64,000 nucleotides of DNA from an uncultured Bacteroidales bacterium (GCA_949285735.1 CASEAQ010000002.1:1-64000), one strand, 5' to 3'. Shown: positions 52,001 through 61,384, counted from the first letter of the stretch. The notes: generated by a model not told the origin, from the letters alone. A program made the numbers and translations.

Positions 52001-53266
52001 GGCGACAAGGGCTTCAAGACCACACCGGTATATGACAAGACCTACCGCCACCGCAAGATACTCGTTCCATTCTTCACGCCCTACCTGTCACCATTGATTC
52101 CGTCGGTGTTGAAGTTGTCGGGTTACGACATCGTCAACTTACCGTTGAGCGACCAGCAGTCGTGTGAGTGGGGGTTGAAGTATGCCAACAACGAGGTATG
52201 CTACCCAGCAACGCTCATCGTGGGCGACATCATAAAGGCTTTCCGCAGCGGACAGCACGACCCGGCACAGTCTGCCGTGGCGATAACGCAGACGGGCGGG
52301 CAATGCCGCGCTTCGAATTACCTGCCTCTTATCAAGAAGGCACTTGTTGATGCCGGCTATCCCAACGTTCCAGTGGTTTCACTCTCCTTCGGCAGCGACA
52401 TCGACAACGACCAGCCGGCATTCAAAATCAACTGGATGAAGCTGTTGCCCGTGGCGTTGCGCACCATCCTTTACAGCGACTGCATCAGCAAGTTTTTCCA
52501 CGCCACTGCCGCCCGCGAAACCGAGCCGGGGAAGGCGACGATGCTTGCCCAGTTATATTTGCAAAAGGGAAGCCAGCTCATCGAGGCTGGGCGCAGCAGC
52601 GAGCTGACAGGGCTGTTGGCAGATGCCGCCGTGCAGTTCAATGCCATTTGCCGCGAGCAGGATTTGCCGCGAGTGGGCATCGTGGGTGAAATATTCCTGA
52701 AGTTCAACCCATTTGCGCAAAAGAATGTCATCGACTGGCTCATCGCCCACGGCATCGAGCCTATGCCGCCGCTGCTGCTCGACTTCTTCATGCAGTCGTT
52801 TGTCAACCGCCGCGTGAACATCGACACCCACATCGAGCGTAAAAACTTGCTTGCCGATGCAGCCTTGGCTGGAGTTTACAAGATGGTGAAGTCGCAAATC
52901 GCCAAGGTAAACAAGATTGCATCGCAGTTTAAATACTACAACCCATTCAGCGACATCTTCAATGAAGCCGAAATGGCAAAGGAGGTAATCACGCTCAATG
53001 CACAGTTTGGCGAAGGGTGGCTGTTGCCAGCCGAGATTATATCGTTTGCCCGTCATGGTGTGAACAGTGTGATAAGCCTGCAACCTTTTGGCTGCATCGC
53101 CAACCACATCGTGTCGAAAGGCGTGGAGAAGCGCATAAAGAACCTTTACCCACAGATGAACCTGCTCTCGCTCGACTTTGACAGCGGCGTGAGCGACGTG
53201 AACGTGACAAATCGACTTCTACTGTTTATCGACAAAATCAAACAACATGAGTATTCAAGACAATAA
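49037..53266 (+). CDS. Fused 2-hydroxyacyl-CoA dehydratase activase-type protein
   Basis: A 1409-residue fusion related to the ATP-dependent activators of 2-hydroxyacyl-CoA dehydratases. It has two BcrAD/BadFG ATPase domains: residues 1-260 (GLDVGSTTAKLAV, MIDIGGEDAK, GNCAGGTGAFID, SRCGVFSKTD) and about 320-575 (GIDSGSTTTKIVVL, DIGGQDMKAI, EACSSGCGSFIET, TRCTVFMNSK). Both keep the two Cys positions that bridge a [4Fe-4S] cluster. Next are a Cys cluster CHGCENQCLIQTY (about 607), a DUF2229 region (HPTKTVGIPRALNAFEEYPFWHTLF), and a dehydratase-like C-terminal half. The function of these all-in-one proteins is not established. It overlaps the TetR gene by 20 nt. Confidence 0.9.
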   Translation: MIRIGLDVGSTTAKLAVIGNNGYILHTQYVRHNARAKEAILSLLAEAMPVCGDADVSLRLTGSVGMGFAERHSLPFVQEVVAATHAIKYNYPSTRTMIDIGGEDAKVVFFKDGQATDLRMNGNCAGGTGAFIDQMAIILGVETAQLNQLAANATHVYPIASRCGVFSKTDIQNLIAKNVSREDVAASIFHAVAVQTVTTLAHGCDIESPVLMCGGPLTFIPALRKAFSDYLTLAEHDIILPDRGALLPAIGAAIADIDNLRAEPLAAIIDSINNFVPVVKSAKAALLSPIFKSKEDYDNWTARMTRHAIKRSRLQPGAQDVYIGIDSGSTTTKIVVLNHRSEMLYSYYKSNGGNPIQAVSNGLRLLDEECRNAGATLCIKGSCSTGYGEDLIKAAFSLHSGIIETIAHYMAASHLDHDVSFILDIGGQDMKAIFVNNGIVDRIELNEACSSGCGSFIETFARSLGYTPQQFAQAACHSSAPCDLGTRCTVFMNSKVKQVLREGASVEDIAAGLAYSVVKNCLYKVLKLKDTSSLGKHIVVQGGTMRNDAIVKGLELLTGAEVTRCDCPELMGAYGCALYAKSHTGEARRLADVLSQAAYTTRQSNCHGCENQCLIQTYIFANGKRYHSGNRCEKIFNNGSSFGANGMNAYSVKHDMLFNRDNAPAHPTKTVGIPRALNAFEEYPFWHTLFTECGIGVCLSEASNFTHYEKCARMVMSDNICFPAKLVHSHIEYLQQQGVDRIFMPFVIHEPHTQGDQNSYNCPIVTGYSTVIRSSQPTSVPVDSPTISFKERDLLLQQCADYLGTTFGIDRKTVAKAFVKAEAELVRFHSRLVDVNVEILSHAKESGNLCIMLVGRPYHTDPLIQHNVSQLLASMGIDVITDDIVRNASPIADNAHYLSQWAYPNRILKAAKWCAEQGDHVQFVQMTSFGCGPDAFLNDEVRDLLLRHHKAPTLLKLDDINNVGSMKLRIRSMVESLKIAQERHRLSAGDKGFKTTPVYDKTYRHRKILVPFFTPYLSPLIPSVLKLSGYDIVNLPLSDQQSCEWGLKYANNEVCYPATLIVGDIIKAFRSGQHDPAQSAVAITQTGGQCRASNYLPLIKKALVDAGYPNVPVVSLSFGSDIDNDQPAFKINWMKLLPVALRTILYSDCISKFFHATAARETEPGKATMLAQLYLQKGSQLIEAGRSSELTGLLADAAVQFNAICREQDLPRVGIVGEIFLKFNPFAQKNVIDWLIAHGIEPMPPLLLDFFMQSFVNRRVNIDTHIERKNLLADAALAGVYKMVKSQIAKVNKIASQFKYYNPFSDIFNEAEMAKEVITLNAQFGEGWLLPAEIISFARHGVNSVISLQPFGCIANHIVSKGVEKRIKNLYPQMNLLSLDFDSGVSDVNVTNRLLLFIDKIKQHEYSRQ

Positions 53267-53915
53267 TAAGACCGACAATCATAATCCTACTGAAGCAAAA
53301 ATAATCGAAGCGGCAAAGTATCTGTTCATACAGAAAGGCTATGCCGAAACCAGCATGAGCGACATTGCCGCCCGTGCCGGGATAAACCGCCCTGCGTTGC
53401 ACTACTATTTCCGCACAAAGGACAAGATGTTTCACGCCGTCATTGGCGACATCGTGTCGGCGATTATCCCCAAGGTGTATAAGCTGCTCACCAAAAAAGA
53501 GATGCCGATAGCCAACCGTATCGGGGGGATGATCGATGCTTATTATTCTCTGTTTATCCAAATTCCCCGGTTGCCGATGTTTATCATCAGGGAGATTAAC
53601 CGCGATGCCGACATGCTCATCAGTACAATCATACAGATGCATCTCAACGTCAAGGCGCAGAATGTGATAAATTGCATACAGGAGGAGATGAACTGTGGCA
53701 AGTTCAACAAGGTACCGATACGCTTCTTTTTTTGCAGCTTCTACGGGCTGCTTGTCACTCCGCTGCTGATGCAAGACGTGATAAGGGCGGTAATGCTCGA
53801 AGATGGGGAGACATTCGAGCAAATGCTGCAGAAATGGAAACCCTACTTGTTGCGGCAAATACTTGCCTTGCTGCTGCCGCCGCAGGAGTTTGTCAAGGCT
53901 TTAGGTGGGATATGA
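53247..53915 (+). CDS. TetR/AcrR-family transcriptional regulator
   Basis: A 222-residue regulator. The DNA-binding domain covers about 16-62 (EAKIIEAAKYLFIQKGYAETSMSDIAARAGINRPALHYYFRTKDKMF, a textbook TetR helix-turn-helix). The rest is the all-helical ligand domain (MPIANRIGGMIDAYYSLFIQIPRLPMFII). Its start lies inside the 3' end of the activase gene (20-nt overlap), so it is the second gene of that operon and probably controls it, perhaps through the palindrome cluster at 48785-48846. Confidence 0.92.
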   Translation: MSIQDNNKTDNHNPTEAKIIEAAKYLFIQKGYAETSMSDIAARAGINRPALHYYFRTKDKMFHAVIGDIVSAIIPKVYKLLTKKEMPIANRIGGMIDAYYSLFIQIPRLPMFIIREINRDADMLISTIIQMHLNVKAQNVINCIQEEMNCGKFNKVPIRFFFCSFYGLLVTPLLMQDVIRAVMLEDGETFEQMLQKWKPYLLRQILALLLPPQEFVKALGGI

Positions 53916-53944
53916 AAGTGATAATGATTGGGGCTGTGTCATAA

Positions 53945-54065
53945 TTGTATAGTTGTGGAGCCGTGGAGTGCCGCGGCTCGTTTACTGCCACAAGGTAAAC
54001 GCCTGTAACCCATTGATTGGGAATATAATTTGCGCAGACGAGCCACGGCTCTACAAGGCTACAAT
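53945..54065. terminator. Inverted repeats between convergent genes (putative bidirectional terminator)
   Basis: TTGTGGAGCCGTGG at the left faces CCACGGCTCTACAA at the right, with an inner GCCGCGGC/CGAGCC part. It lies between the TetR stop (53915) and the lipoprotein stop (54101). No strong T-run. Confidence 0.5.
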
Positions 54066-54100
54066 ATGACGGCACACCTCGAAGTTGGTCAGGTCGGGCA

Positions 54101-54814
54101 TCATTTGCCGTCGTATTGTAACCTGCCTATAACGATCTGTGTGGAGAGTGTCAGCGTTTCTTTCATCTCTTCCGACAGCACACCCGACTCCTGTATCAGT
54201 CGTTTCACATCGTTGGCGTAGCTGTTCAGTTGTTCGGTTGTCAGGGTTGTGCAAAAGTCATATTCGCTTGCCACGAAGTCGTAGAGTGCCTCCATGTCTT
54301 GCTTGCTGTAGCCGCACACCAATTGAGCCATTCCCGTAAGTTTGTCTAATACCTCTTCGACCGATGGCTTGCTGGCTTTATGCTTGACGAGCAATTTGCT
54401 CATTTGGTCAACATACGGGAGCAACTTGGCTTTGATTGAGTCTTTGTTAACGTCGATGCCCGATTCTTTCAGGTATTTTGCCATGTCGTCGTAGAGCAGG
54501 CTGGTGTTGACTGTATCGCCGCTGAAATACTTGTCGCGTCCTTCCTGGATTTTTCCCTTCATTTTCTCGGTTTCGACGGCAATGTAATAGCCCGTTGAGT
54601 CGATTGCTTCCTTGCTTGCAGCTTTTGCATCGTCCAACGTTCCCTTGGCTGCTGATGCATACACTGCGTGCAGGCTGTCAACCGCTTGCTTGAATTGTGC
54701 CAATTGGGTTTCCATGGAGGTTTCTTGGCTTTTTCCACCCGAGCAACTTGTTATGGGCACGATTGCCAACAGTGCCAAAGTAACACTCCAAATTGCGTTT
54801 CTAAATGTTTTCAT
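54101..54814 (-). CDS. Lipoprotein of unknown function, mostly helical
   Basis: A 237-residue lipoprotein with SPII signal ending PITSC (Cys near 24) followed by SGGKSQETS. The rest is largely alpha-helical with heptad-like stretches (ETQLAQFKQAVDSLHAVYASAAKGTLDDAKAASKEAID, KMKGKIQEGRDKYF, LLPYVDQMSKLLVKH). No domain recognised. Single gene with its own promoter at 54877-54884. Confidence 0.7.
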   Translation of the reverse strand: MKTFRNAIWSVTLALLAIVPITSCSGGKSQETSMETQLAQFKQAVDSLHAVYASAAKGTLDDAKAASKEAIDSTGYYIAVETEKMKGKIQEGRDKYFSGDTVNTSLLYDDMAKYLKESGIDVNKDSIKAKLLPYVDQMSKLLVKHKASKPSVEEVLDKLTGMAQLVCGYSKQDMEALYDFVASEYDFCTTLTTEQLNSYANDVKRLIQESGVLSEEMKETLTLSTQIVIGRLQYDGK

Positions 54815-54876
54815 AATTATAAACTGTTTTTTTAGATAGACTTATATGCGTGTGGTATCACGAATTTCTTCACTGG

Positions 54877-54884
54877 CAAAGTTA
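54877..54884 (-). promoter_or_regulatory. Promoter -7 box for the helical lipoprotein gene
   Basis: TAACTTTG on the minus strand, 62 nt before the ATG at 54814. Confidence 0.6.
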
Positions 54885-55150
54885 GGTTGCTCGGCGTTGT
54901 TCTGAAAATTTTAAAGCGTGATTCTTGTGTACATTCGTTTTCGACAGAATGTTTGTAATATATTGAATAATAGGTTGATATAAAGATAGAGCAAATTTTT
55001 CTTGTGTACATGGTATTTTCGAGGCGGGCAAAATTGGCGAATTGTACCGATTTTCGGCACGTCGCAGCGCAGTTTTGGAAATATGACAGATTGGGAGGCG
55101 ATATTGTAGGAATTTGGTAGGGCGGAGGCTGTCGGGGTGGAGTTGTAAAA
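54885..55150. other. Intergenic stretch, no gene seen
   Basis: AT-rich sequence between the lipoprotein promoter and the dehydrogenase terminator; open frames here lack coding character. Confidence 0.4.
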
Positions 55151-55190
55151 ATGGCGGCGGCAGTAGTGGTGTGTCGCTACTGCCGTCGCT
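55151..55190 (-). terminator. Rho-independent terminator after the alcohol dehydrogenase
   Basis: GCGGCGGCAGTAG (55154-55166) pairs with CTACTGCCGTCGC (55177-55189) with one mismatch; on the minus strand the stem runs into CATTTTT. Confidence 0.8.
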
Positions 55191-55221
55191 GTTATTGTTG
55201 TGATGTTGCCCCCTCGTGTGT

Positions 55222-56388
55222 TTACAGGCACATTTGGAATATCTTTTCGATGTCGTCTTGGCGCAATGGCTTGAAACCTTCGAGCACACCGCCACCGCAA
55301 GACTTGCGAGCCATTACTGGGAAGTCCTCGGCTTTTATGCCCACTTCGGTGAATGTGCTCTTCAATCCCAATGTTCCGAAGAGGAATTGCGACAGGCGGT
55401 TGATGCCTTCGCGAGCCACGCTCATCAAGTCCATGTCGGCATTCACGCCAAACACGTTGATGGCAAATTGCACGTAGCGCGACACGTTGTTCTGGTCGAG
55501 GCAATACTCCATCCAGCGCGGCGTGAGTATCGCAAGCCCCAGCCCGTGGGTGATGTCGTATATCGCCGACAGCTCATGCTCCATCGGGTGGCAGCTCCAT
55601 GCCTGGCAACGACCGCCGTTGATGAAGCCGTTGATTGCCCACGACGAAGCCCACATCAGGTTGGCGCGGGCTTCATAGTTGTCGGGTTGCTGCATTGCTA
55701 TCGGGGCATATTTGATGATGGTTTTCAGCAGCCCCTCCATGAAGCAGTCGAGCATGTACAGGTCTTTGTCCATGTTGAAATACACCTCCAAGATGTGCGA
55801 AATCATGTCGGCTGCGCCGCAAGCCGTCTGGTAAGGGCTGACGGTGAATGTGTTGGTGGGGTCGAGGAACGATGCCTTTGGCAACAGCGGACGTGCTATG
55901 CGCCCTATCTTGTCTTGCGTTTCGGGATTGCTGATAACGCCACCTGAGTCCATTTCAGAGCCAGTTGCCGACAGTGTGAGGATAGTGACAATAGGCAATG
56001 CTTTTTCGACGGGGGCCCATTTGCTGAAGAAATCCCAAGCATCGTGTTCGACGCAAGCCCCGGCAGCCATCCACTTGGTGGCATCGAGTGTCGAGCCGCC
56101 GCCCACGGCGAGCAGCACGTCGATATGCTCGTCCTTGCAAATCTGTGCGCCACGGCGAACGGAGTCGATGCGTGGATTGGGTTCGATGCCCGACAATTCA
56201 AACACCTCAAGTCCGGCTTTCTTGATTTCGGCAATCACCTCGTCGTATAGCCCCATGCGCTTTATTGAACCGCCTCCGTAGGTTAGCAGCACGCGCTTGC
56301 CATATTTGCTCAATTCTTCGCCCAAGTGGCACAATTGCCCAGGACCGAAGTAAACCTTTACTGGAATGTCATAAACGAAACTATTCAT
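55222..56388 (-). CDS. Iron-containing alcohol dehydrogenase
   Basis: A 388-residue group III (Fe-ADH) enzyme resembling butanol dehydrogenase/YqhD. NAD(P)-binding GGGSIKRMGLYDEV and GGGSTLDATKWMA are followed by metal-site segments AWSCHPMEHELSAIYDITHGLGLAILTPRWMEY with the expected His residues. It probably reduces aldehydes to alcohols in fermentation. The ATG at 56388 starts at homology (NSFVYDIPVKVYFGPGQL); an in-frame ATG at 56454 overlaps the promoter region. It diverges from a MATE gene. Confidence 0.92.
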   Translation of the reverse strand: MNSFVYDIPVKVYFGPGQLCHLGEELSKYGKRVLLTYGGGSIKRMGLYDEVIAEIKKAGLEVFELSGIEPNPRIDSVRRGAQICKDEHIDVLLAVGGGSTLDATKWMAAGACVEHDAWDFFSKWAPVEKALPIVTILTLSATGSEMDSGGVISNPETQDKIGRIARPLLPKASFLDPTNTFTVSPYQTACGAADMISHILEVYFNMDKDLYMLDCFMEGLLKTIIKYAPIAMQQPDNYEARANLMWASSWAINGFINGGRCQAWSCHPMEHELSAIYDITHGLGLAILTPRWMEYCLDQNNVSRYVQFAINVFGVNADMDLMSVAREGINRLSQFLFGTLGLKSTFTEVGIKAEDFPVMARKSCGGGVLEGFKPLRQDDIEKIFQMCL

Positions 56389-56424
56389 ACTCAATTGAAT
56401 TATTGTTGGTATAACTCTTTTGTT

Positions 56425-56432
56425 CAAAGATA
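56425..56432 (-). promoter_or_regulatory. Promoter -7 box for the alcohol dehydrogenase
   Basis: TATCTTTG on the minus strand, 36 nt before the ATG at 56388. Confidence 0.65.
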
Positions 56433-56527
56433 GCGCAAATCGAGAGCAGAACAAAACAAATTGATTTGTTTTTTATGCCGCGATGCCGGCAGCGCTGTGG
56501 AGTGATGGCTATTACAAACGTTTGTGC

Positions 56528-56535
56528 TATCTTTG
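56528..56535 (+). promoter_or_regulatory. Promoter -7 box for the second MATE gene
   Basis: TATCTTTG, 25 nt before the ATG at 56561; it excludes the in-frame start at 56483. Confidence 0.65.
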
Positions 56536-56560
56536 CAGCACAATTGAGATTGATTGTTAT

Positions 56561-57901
56561 ATGGGAAATGTTAGAACTGTTTACTCCAACAAAGAGATTT
56601 GGAAGATTGCCTATCCTTGCCTTGTGAGCCTTGTGATGGAGCAAATGATTGGTGTCACCGATACTGCGTTCCTTGGACACGTGGGCGAGATTGAGTTGGG
56701 AGCTTCGGCTATTGCTGGCGTGTATTATGTGGTGATTTTCATGCTTGGTTTCGGGTTCAGTACCGGCGCGCAAATCATCATGGCACGGCGCAACGGCGAA
56801 GGGGAATATGCTCGCATGGGGCAGGTGTTCTATCATGGTATGTACTTCCTTGTCGCACTTGCGGCAGTGGCATTTGTCCTCACTACGGCGTTCACCAAGC
56901 CTATACTTGGGAGCATGATTTCCGACCCCGAAATATTGCACGCCGCTTGCGACTATATGCAGTGGCGCATCTACGGGCTGTTTTTCGCTTTCCCGGCGGC
57001 AATGTTCAGGGCATTCTACATCAGCAGCACACAGACCAAGACGCTCACACTCAATTCGGTAGTGATGGTGTTGTCGAATGTGGTGTTCAACTACATTCTC
57101 ATCTTCGGAAAACTTGGCGTTCCGGCAATGGGCATTGGCGGTGCCGCGCTTGGCTCGTCGCTTGCCGAGATGGTGTCGCTCATCTTCTTCGTGGTTTACA
57201 CCTCGCGGCGTATTGATTGCCGCAAATATGGTCTTAACCGCTTGTCGCGTTTCCACCTGGCAACGCTGCGCAAGATATTCCCGGTGTCGTTCTGGACGAT
57301 GGTGCAGAGTTTCATATCTCTGTCAACGTGGTTCTTGTTTTTCCTTTTCGTCGAACACCTTGGCAAAGAGCCATTGGCGATAACCAACGTCATTCGCAGC
57401 ATCTCGGGGTTGCTTTATATGGTGGTCGCCGCCTTTGCTGCCACTTGCAGCTCGCTTGTGAGCAACCTGATAGGTGCCGGCAAGCGCGAGAGCGTAATCC
57501 CGACGGTGTGGCAGCATATACGCATCGCCTATGCGATGGTGCTTGTGCCGATACTCTTTTTCTCGTTGTTCCCCAATGTCATATTGGGCATATACACCGA
57601 TATACCCAATGTGCTTAATGGCGCGGTGGCATCGTTGTGGGTGCTATGTTCGTCGTATATAGTCACCGTGCCGGCGCAGATGTTTTTCCAGTCGATTTCG
57701 GGTACTGGAAGCACGCGTACAGCTTTCTTGCTTGAGTTGAGTACGCTTGTCGTGTATGTGGCATATTGCGCCACGATTATCGGATGGCTCAAACTTGACG
57801 TTGCATTGTGCTGGACAGCCGAACACGTGTATGGCACAATCCTCACCATTCTGTGTGCCACATATCTGTACAGCGGCCACTGGCACGGCAAGCGTATATA
57901 G
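56561..57901 (+). CDS. MATE-family efflux transporter
   Basis: A 446-residue 12-helix exporter. It begins NKEIWKIAYPCLVSLVMEQMIGVTDTAFLGHVGEIELGASAIAGVYY, a classical MATE first helix pair, with GFGFSTGAQIIMARRNGEG, PAAMFRAFYISSTQTKTLTLNSVVMVLSNVVFNYILIFG and a second half starting FPVSFWTMVQSFISLSTWFLFFLFVEHLG. It is clearly different in sequence from the other MATE protein in the window. Substrate unknown. It converges with hisB, 1 nt separating the stop codons. Confidence 0.92.
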   Translation: MGNVRTVYSNKEIWKIAYPCLVSLVMEQMIGVTDTAFLGHVGEIELGASAIAGVYYVVIFMLGFGFSTGAQIIMARRNGEGEYARMGQVFYHGMYFLVALAAVAFVLTTAFTKPILGSMISDPEILHAACDYMQWRIYGLFFAFPAAMFRAFYISSTQTKTLTLNSVVMVLSNVVFNYILIFGKLGVPAMGIGGAALGSSLAEMVSLIFFVVYTSRRIDCRKYGLNRLSRFHLATLRKIFPVSFWTMVQSFISLSTWFLFFLFVEHLGKEPLAITNVIRSISGLLYMVVAAFAATCSSLVSNLIGAGKRESVIPTVWQHIRIAYAMVLVPILFFSLFPNVILGIYTDIPNVLNGAVASLWVLCSSYIVTVPAQMFFQSISGTGSTRTAFLLELSTLVVYVAYCATIIGWLKLDVALCWTAEHVYGTILTILCATYLYSGHWHGKRI

Positions 57902-57902
57902 G

Positions 57903-59054
57903 TTACAAACTCTCCTTGGTGGAGGGGAGCTGGTAGGTGAATATGTCGCGGCGGATGGCGGCGCGAATGGCTCGGGCGAGTGCCTTGAAGATGCCTTCTA
58001 TCTTGTGGTGCTCATTGTCACCGCGTGCGCTGATGTAGAGGTTCATTGCTGCGGCATCGCTCAGGCTCTTGAAGAAGTGGCGGAACATCTCGGTGGGCAT
58101 GTCGCCTATGCGTTCGCGCCCGAACTCGGCATCCCATAGCAGCCACGGGCGGCCGCCAAAGTCGATTGCCACCGTGCAATGGCAGTCGTCCATCGGTAGC
58201 ACGAACCCATATCGCTCGATGCCGCGCTTGTCGCCGAGTGCTGTTTTCAGTGCCTCGCCAAGCACGATGGCAGTGTCCTCGATGGTGTGGTGCTCGTCTA
58301 TCCACAGGTCGCCTTTTGCCTCGATGGTGAGGTCGATGCCCGAGTGGCGGGCGATTTGCGACAGCATGTGGTCGAAGAATCCCAGTCCTGTATTGATGTG
58401 CGCCGTGCCGCTGCCGTCGAGGTCGATGCTCACCGAGATGTCGGTTTCGGCTGTGTGGCGATGCACATGTGCCGTGCGTGTGCCGCCGCGCAGGAAGTCG
58501 GCAATGCGTTTCCAGTCGTTGGTTATGAGGGCGGTGCAACCGGCAAGGTCGGCTTTCTCCACTTCGGCGCGTCCTTGCGACGGAGGTGCGAAGTATATTG
58601 CCTTAGCCCCGAGGTTGCGCGCAAGCATCACGTCGGTAATGCGGTCGCCGATGACAAACGATGCCCCAAGGTCGTAGTTGCCTGTCATATACTTCCCGAG
58701 CAGCGCAGTGCCGGGCTTGCGCGTGGGTTTGTTGTCGTGAGGGAAAGTGGTGTCGATGACGATGTCGTCGAATACTACCCCTTCGCCAGCCAAGGTGTCG
58801 AGCAGCAATTGTTGTGGCGGCAAGAAGTCCTCGATGGGGAACGATGGCGTGCCAAGTCCGTCTTGGTTGCTCACCATTACAAGTTGGTAGTCGAGCGTCG
58901 AGGCGATGAATGCGAGGTTGCCTATCATGCCGGGGATAAACTTGAATTTGTCGAGGCTGTCGAGCTGTAAGTCGATGGGCGGTTCTTCGACAAGTGTGCC
59001 GTCGCGGTCGATGAACAGGACTTTGCGCAACGGAATGCTATTCTTGGCAATCAT
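57903..59054 (-). CDS. hisB: Bifunctional histidinol-phosphatase / imidazoleglycerol-phosphate dehydratase
   Basis: A 383-residue fusion catalysing steps 7 and 9 of histidine synthesis. The N-terminal HAD phosphatase has [14 protein letters not shown] (nucleophile Asp), [13 protein letters not shown] and [16 protein letters not shown]. The C-terminal IGPD domain has the Mn-binding [34 protein letters not shown] and [18 protein letters not shown]. It is the last gene of hisGDCB and overlaps hisC by 17 nt. Confidence 0.96.
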   Translation of the reverse strand: MIAKNSIPLRKVLFIDRDGTLVEEPPIDLQLDSLDKFKFIPGMIGNLAFIASTLDYQLVMVSNQDGLGTPSFPIEDFLPPQQLLLDTLAGEGVVFDDIVIDTTFPHDNKPTRKPGTALLGKYMTGNYDLGASFVIGDRITDVMLARNLGAKAIYFAPPSQGRAEVEKADLAGCTALITNDWKRIADFLRGGTRTAHVHRHTAETDISVSIDLDGSGTAHINTGLGFFDHMLSQIARHSGIDLTIEAKGDLWIDEHHTIEDTAIVLGEALKTALGDKRGIERYGFVLPMDDCHCTVAIDFGGRPWLLWDAEFGRERIGDMPTEMFRHFFKSLSDAAAMNLYISARGDNEHHKIEGIFKALARAIRAAIRRDIFTYQLPSTKESL

Positions 59055-60078
59055 ATTCCTTTAGAGTTTTGATTAGTAGCTGGTTTTCTTCGTTGCTGCC
59101 TATGGTGAAACGCAGGCAGCCGTTGCATTGTGGCACACGGTTGCGGTTGCGCACTACTATCCCACGGGCGAGCAGCCAGTCATAAAGGCGGTCGGCATCA
59201 TCGACACGCACGAGCAGGAAATTGGCATCGGAGCGATACACGCGTTGCACGAATCGCAATTGCCTAAGCTCGTCGGCAAGCACGTGACGGGCGGCAACGA
59301 GCTGTGCCACCTCGTCGGTTATCTCACTGAGGTGGTCAAGCAAATCAAGGGCGTAACGCTGCGTGAGCAAGTTGATGTTGTAGGGGTATTTCACCTTGTT
59401 GTACAGGTCGATGATGCCGCTGCCGGCAAATGCCATTCCAAGCCGAACCGCTGCGCTTGCCAGTGCCTTGGAGAAGGTTTGCAGCACTATCAGGTTGGGC
59501 AATTCGTCGATGTATTGTAGCATTGAGCCTTTCTCGGAGAAACTTATGTATGCCTCGTCAACGACCACTATCCCGGCAAAGCGTCGGCACACCTCGGCAA
59601 TGGCTTCGGGAGGGAACGCATTGCCTGTGGGGTTGTTGGGCGAGCATATCCAAATTATTTTGGTGTGTTCGTCGCAGGCGTCCAATAGCCGAGTGGTATC
59701 GAGGTCGAAATTTTCGTTGAGGCTTGCCGTGCGGTATTCAACATTGTTGATGTCGGCACACACTTCATACATTCCGTAGGTGGGCGATATTGCCACCACA
59801 TTGTCGATGGCAGGTTCACAGAAGATGCGGTAGGCGAGATCGATACATTCGTCGCTTCCCACGCCGAGGAATATCTGTTGCGGCTGCACGCCCTTTGCCT
59901 CGGCAATCTTCGACTTCAGTTGCCGTTGCATCGGGTCGGGGTAGCGGTTATATGGCTCGTTGAAAGGGCTTTCGTTGGCATCAATGAATATTTGGGCATT
60001 GCCCGTAAACTCGTTTCGGGCAGAGCTATAAGGCTTTAAGTGCCATATATTGGACCTTGTGAGTTGTTGTAAGTTCAT
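59038..60078 (-). CDS. hisC: Histidinol-phosphate aminotransferase
   Basis: A 346-residue PLP enzyme (fold type I) converting imidazole-acetol phosphate to histidinol phosphate. It shows [64 protein letters not shown], the PLP-Lys segment [23 protein letters not shown], and [13 protein letters not shown]. The ATG at 60078 is 1 nt from the hisD stop; the alternative at 60111 would lie within hisD. Confidence 0.95.
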   Translation of the reverse strand: MNLQQLTRSNIWHLKPYSSARNEFTGNAQIFIDANESPFNEPYNRYPDPMQRQLKSKIAEAKGVQPQQIFLGVGSDECIDLAYRIFCEPAIDNVVAISPTYGMYEVCADINNVEYRTASLNENFDLDTTRLLDACDEHTKIIWICSPNNPTGNAFPPEAIAEVCRRFAGIVVVDEAYISFSEKGSMLQYIDELPNLIVLQTFSKALASAAVRLGMAFAGSGIIDLYNKVKYPYNINLLTQRYALDLLDHLSEITDEVAQLVAARHVLADELRQLRFVQRVYRSDANFLLVRVDDADRLYDWLLARGIVVRNRNRVPQCNGCLRFTIGSNEENQLLIKTLKEYDCQE

Positions 60079-60079
60079 G

Positions 60080-61384
60080 CTATTTAGTAGTTGATTGAGA
60101 GTTTGTGCCATTTGTCCTCACTTCCACGGCGAGGCTGTGTGCCACCAGCCCTTCGTTGCGTGCCATTGTAGTAACGGCTGGGGCTATTGACACCAGCCCC
60201 TCGCGCGATAGCCGCTGGAATGTGATTTTTTTCATGTAGCTGTCGATGTTCACACCGCTGTAACAACGGGCGTGGCTGCCCGTGGGCAGGGTGTGGTTGG
60301 TGCCCGAGGCATAGTCGCCTGCGCTTTCGGGCGAGTATGCTCCGAGAAACACCGAGCCGGCATTCTCGACCATCAGTGCGAGGCGGTCGGCATCGGAGTG
60401 GTTGATTATGAGGTGTTCGGGTGCGTAGTAGTTGGCAAACCGCATCATCTCGGCATCGTCGTGGAGCACGATGATATGGCTGTGGCTGAGCGACTGCACA
60501 GCAAGCTCCTGCCGTGGCAACTGCTCGAGCAGCGTGGTGATTGAGCGGTTGACGGCTGAGGCAAGACGCTCGTCGGTGGTGAGCAATATCGATTGGCTGT
60601 CGGCACCATGCTCGGCTTGCGACAGGAAGTCGCTTGCCACAAACAGAGGGTCGGCTGTGCCGTCGGCTATGACCATCACTTCCGATGGTCCTGCAGGCAT
60701 GTCGATTGCCACTCCACGGGTGCTTGCCTGTACTTTTGCCTCGGTCACGTAGCGGTTGCCTGGACCGAATATTTTATACACCGGCTTGATGCTCTCGGAG
60801 CCTACGGTCATGGCTGCTATGGCTTGCGCGCCGCCCACTTTGTAAATTGTGCCAACGCCAGCTGTATGGGCAGCATAAAGTATTGCCGGGTGTATTGTGC
60901 CGTCGCGCCGTGGAGGGGTGCAAAGCACTATCTCGCGGCAACCTGCTATTTGAGCCGGAATGGCGAGCATTAGCACCGTTGAGAAGAGCGGCGAGTTGCC
61001 ACCGGGAATGTATAGCCCTATGCGCGTTATCGGCACTGCACGCTGGGTGCAGCGTATGCCCGGCATCACCTCGACGGCGACCTCTTGCTGCATCTCGGCG
61101 GCATGGAATTTCTTGATGTTGCTTGCCGCGATGGCTATTGCCTGTTTCAATTCGTTGGAGACGGATTGGCAAGCCGCGTCTATCTCTTGTCTGCTCACTT
61201 CGAGCACCGTGGGGCGGAATCCGTCGAACCGCTCGGTGAGGTCTTTCAGTGCCTCGTCGCCGCGTTGCGCCACGTCGTCGAATATGCTTGCCACGCCGCG
61301 CCTCACGTCCTCGCCGACTTCGGCAGCGCGTCGGGCATATATGTGCCAATCGCCTTGTTGTGGATATTTTATTATTTCGACCAT
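60080..61384 (-). CDS. hisD: Histidinol dehydrogenase
   Basis: A 434-residue Zn enzyme that makes histidine from histidinol in two NAD+-dependent steps. Recognisable blocks: RCTQRAVPITRIGLYIPGGNSPLFSTVLM, PVYKIFGPGNRYVTEAK, IDMPAGPSEVMVIADGTADP, DFLSQAEHGADSQSILLT, NYYAPEHLIINHSD and SAGDYASGTNHTLPTG. The ATG at 61384 (VEIIKYPQQGDW) is chosen over one at 61513, which would overlap hisG. Second gene of the operon, 14 nt after hisG. Confidence 0.96.
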   Translation of the reverse strand: MVEIIKYPQQGDWHIYARRAAEVGEDVRRGVASIFDDVAQRGDEALKDLTERFDGFRPTVLEVSRQEIDAACQSVSNELKQAIAIAASNIKKFHAAEMQQEVAVEVMPGIRCTQRAVPITRIGLYIPGGNSPLFSTVLMLAIPAQIAGCREIVLCTPPRRDGTIHPAILYAAHTAGVGTIYKVGGAQAIAAMTVGSESIKPVYKIFGPGNRYVTEAKVQASTRGVAIDMPAGPSEVMVIADGTADPLFVASDFLSQAEHGADSQSILLTTDERLASAVNRSITTLLEQLPRQELAVQSLSHSHIIVLHDDAEMMRFANYYAPEHLIINHSDADRLALMVENAGSVFLGAYSPESAGDYASGTNHTLPTGSHARCYSGVNIDSYMKKITFQRLSREGLVSIAPAVTTMARNEGLVAHSLAVEVRTNGTNSQSTTK

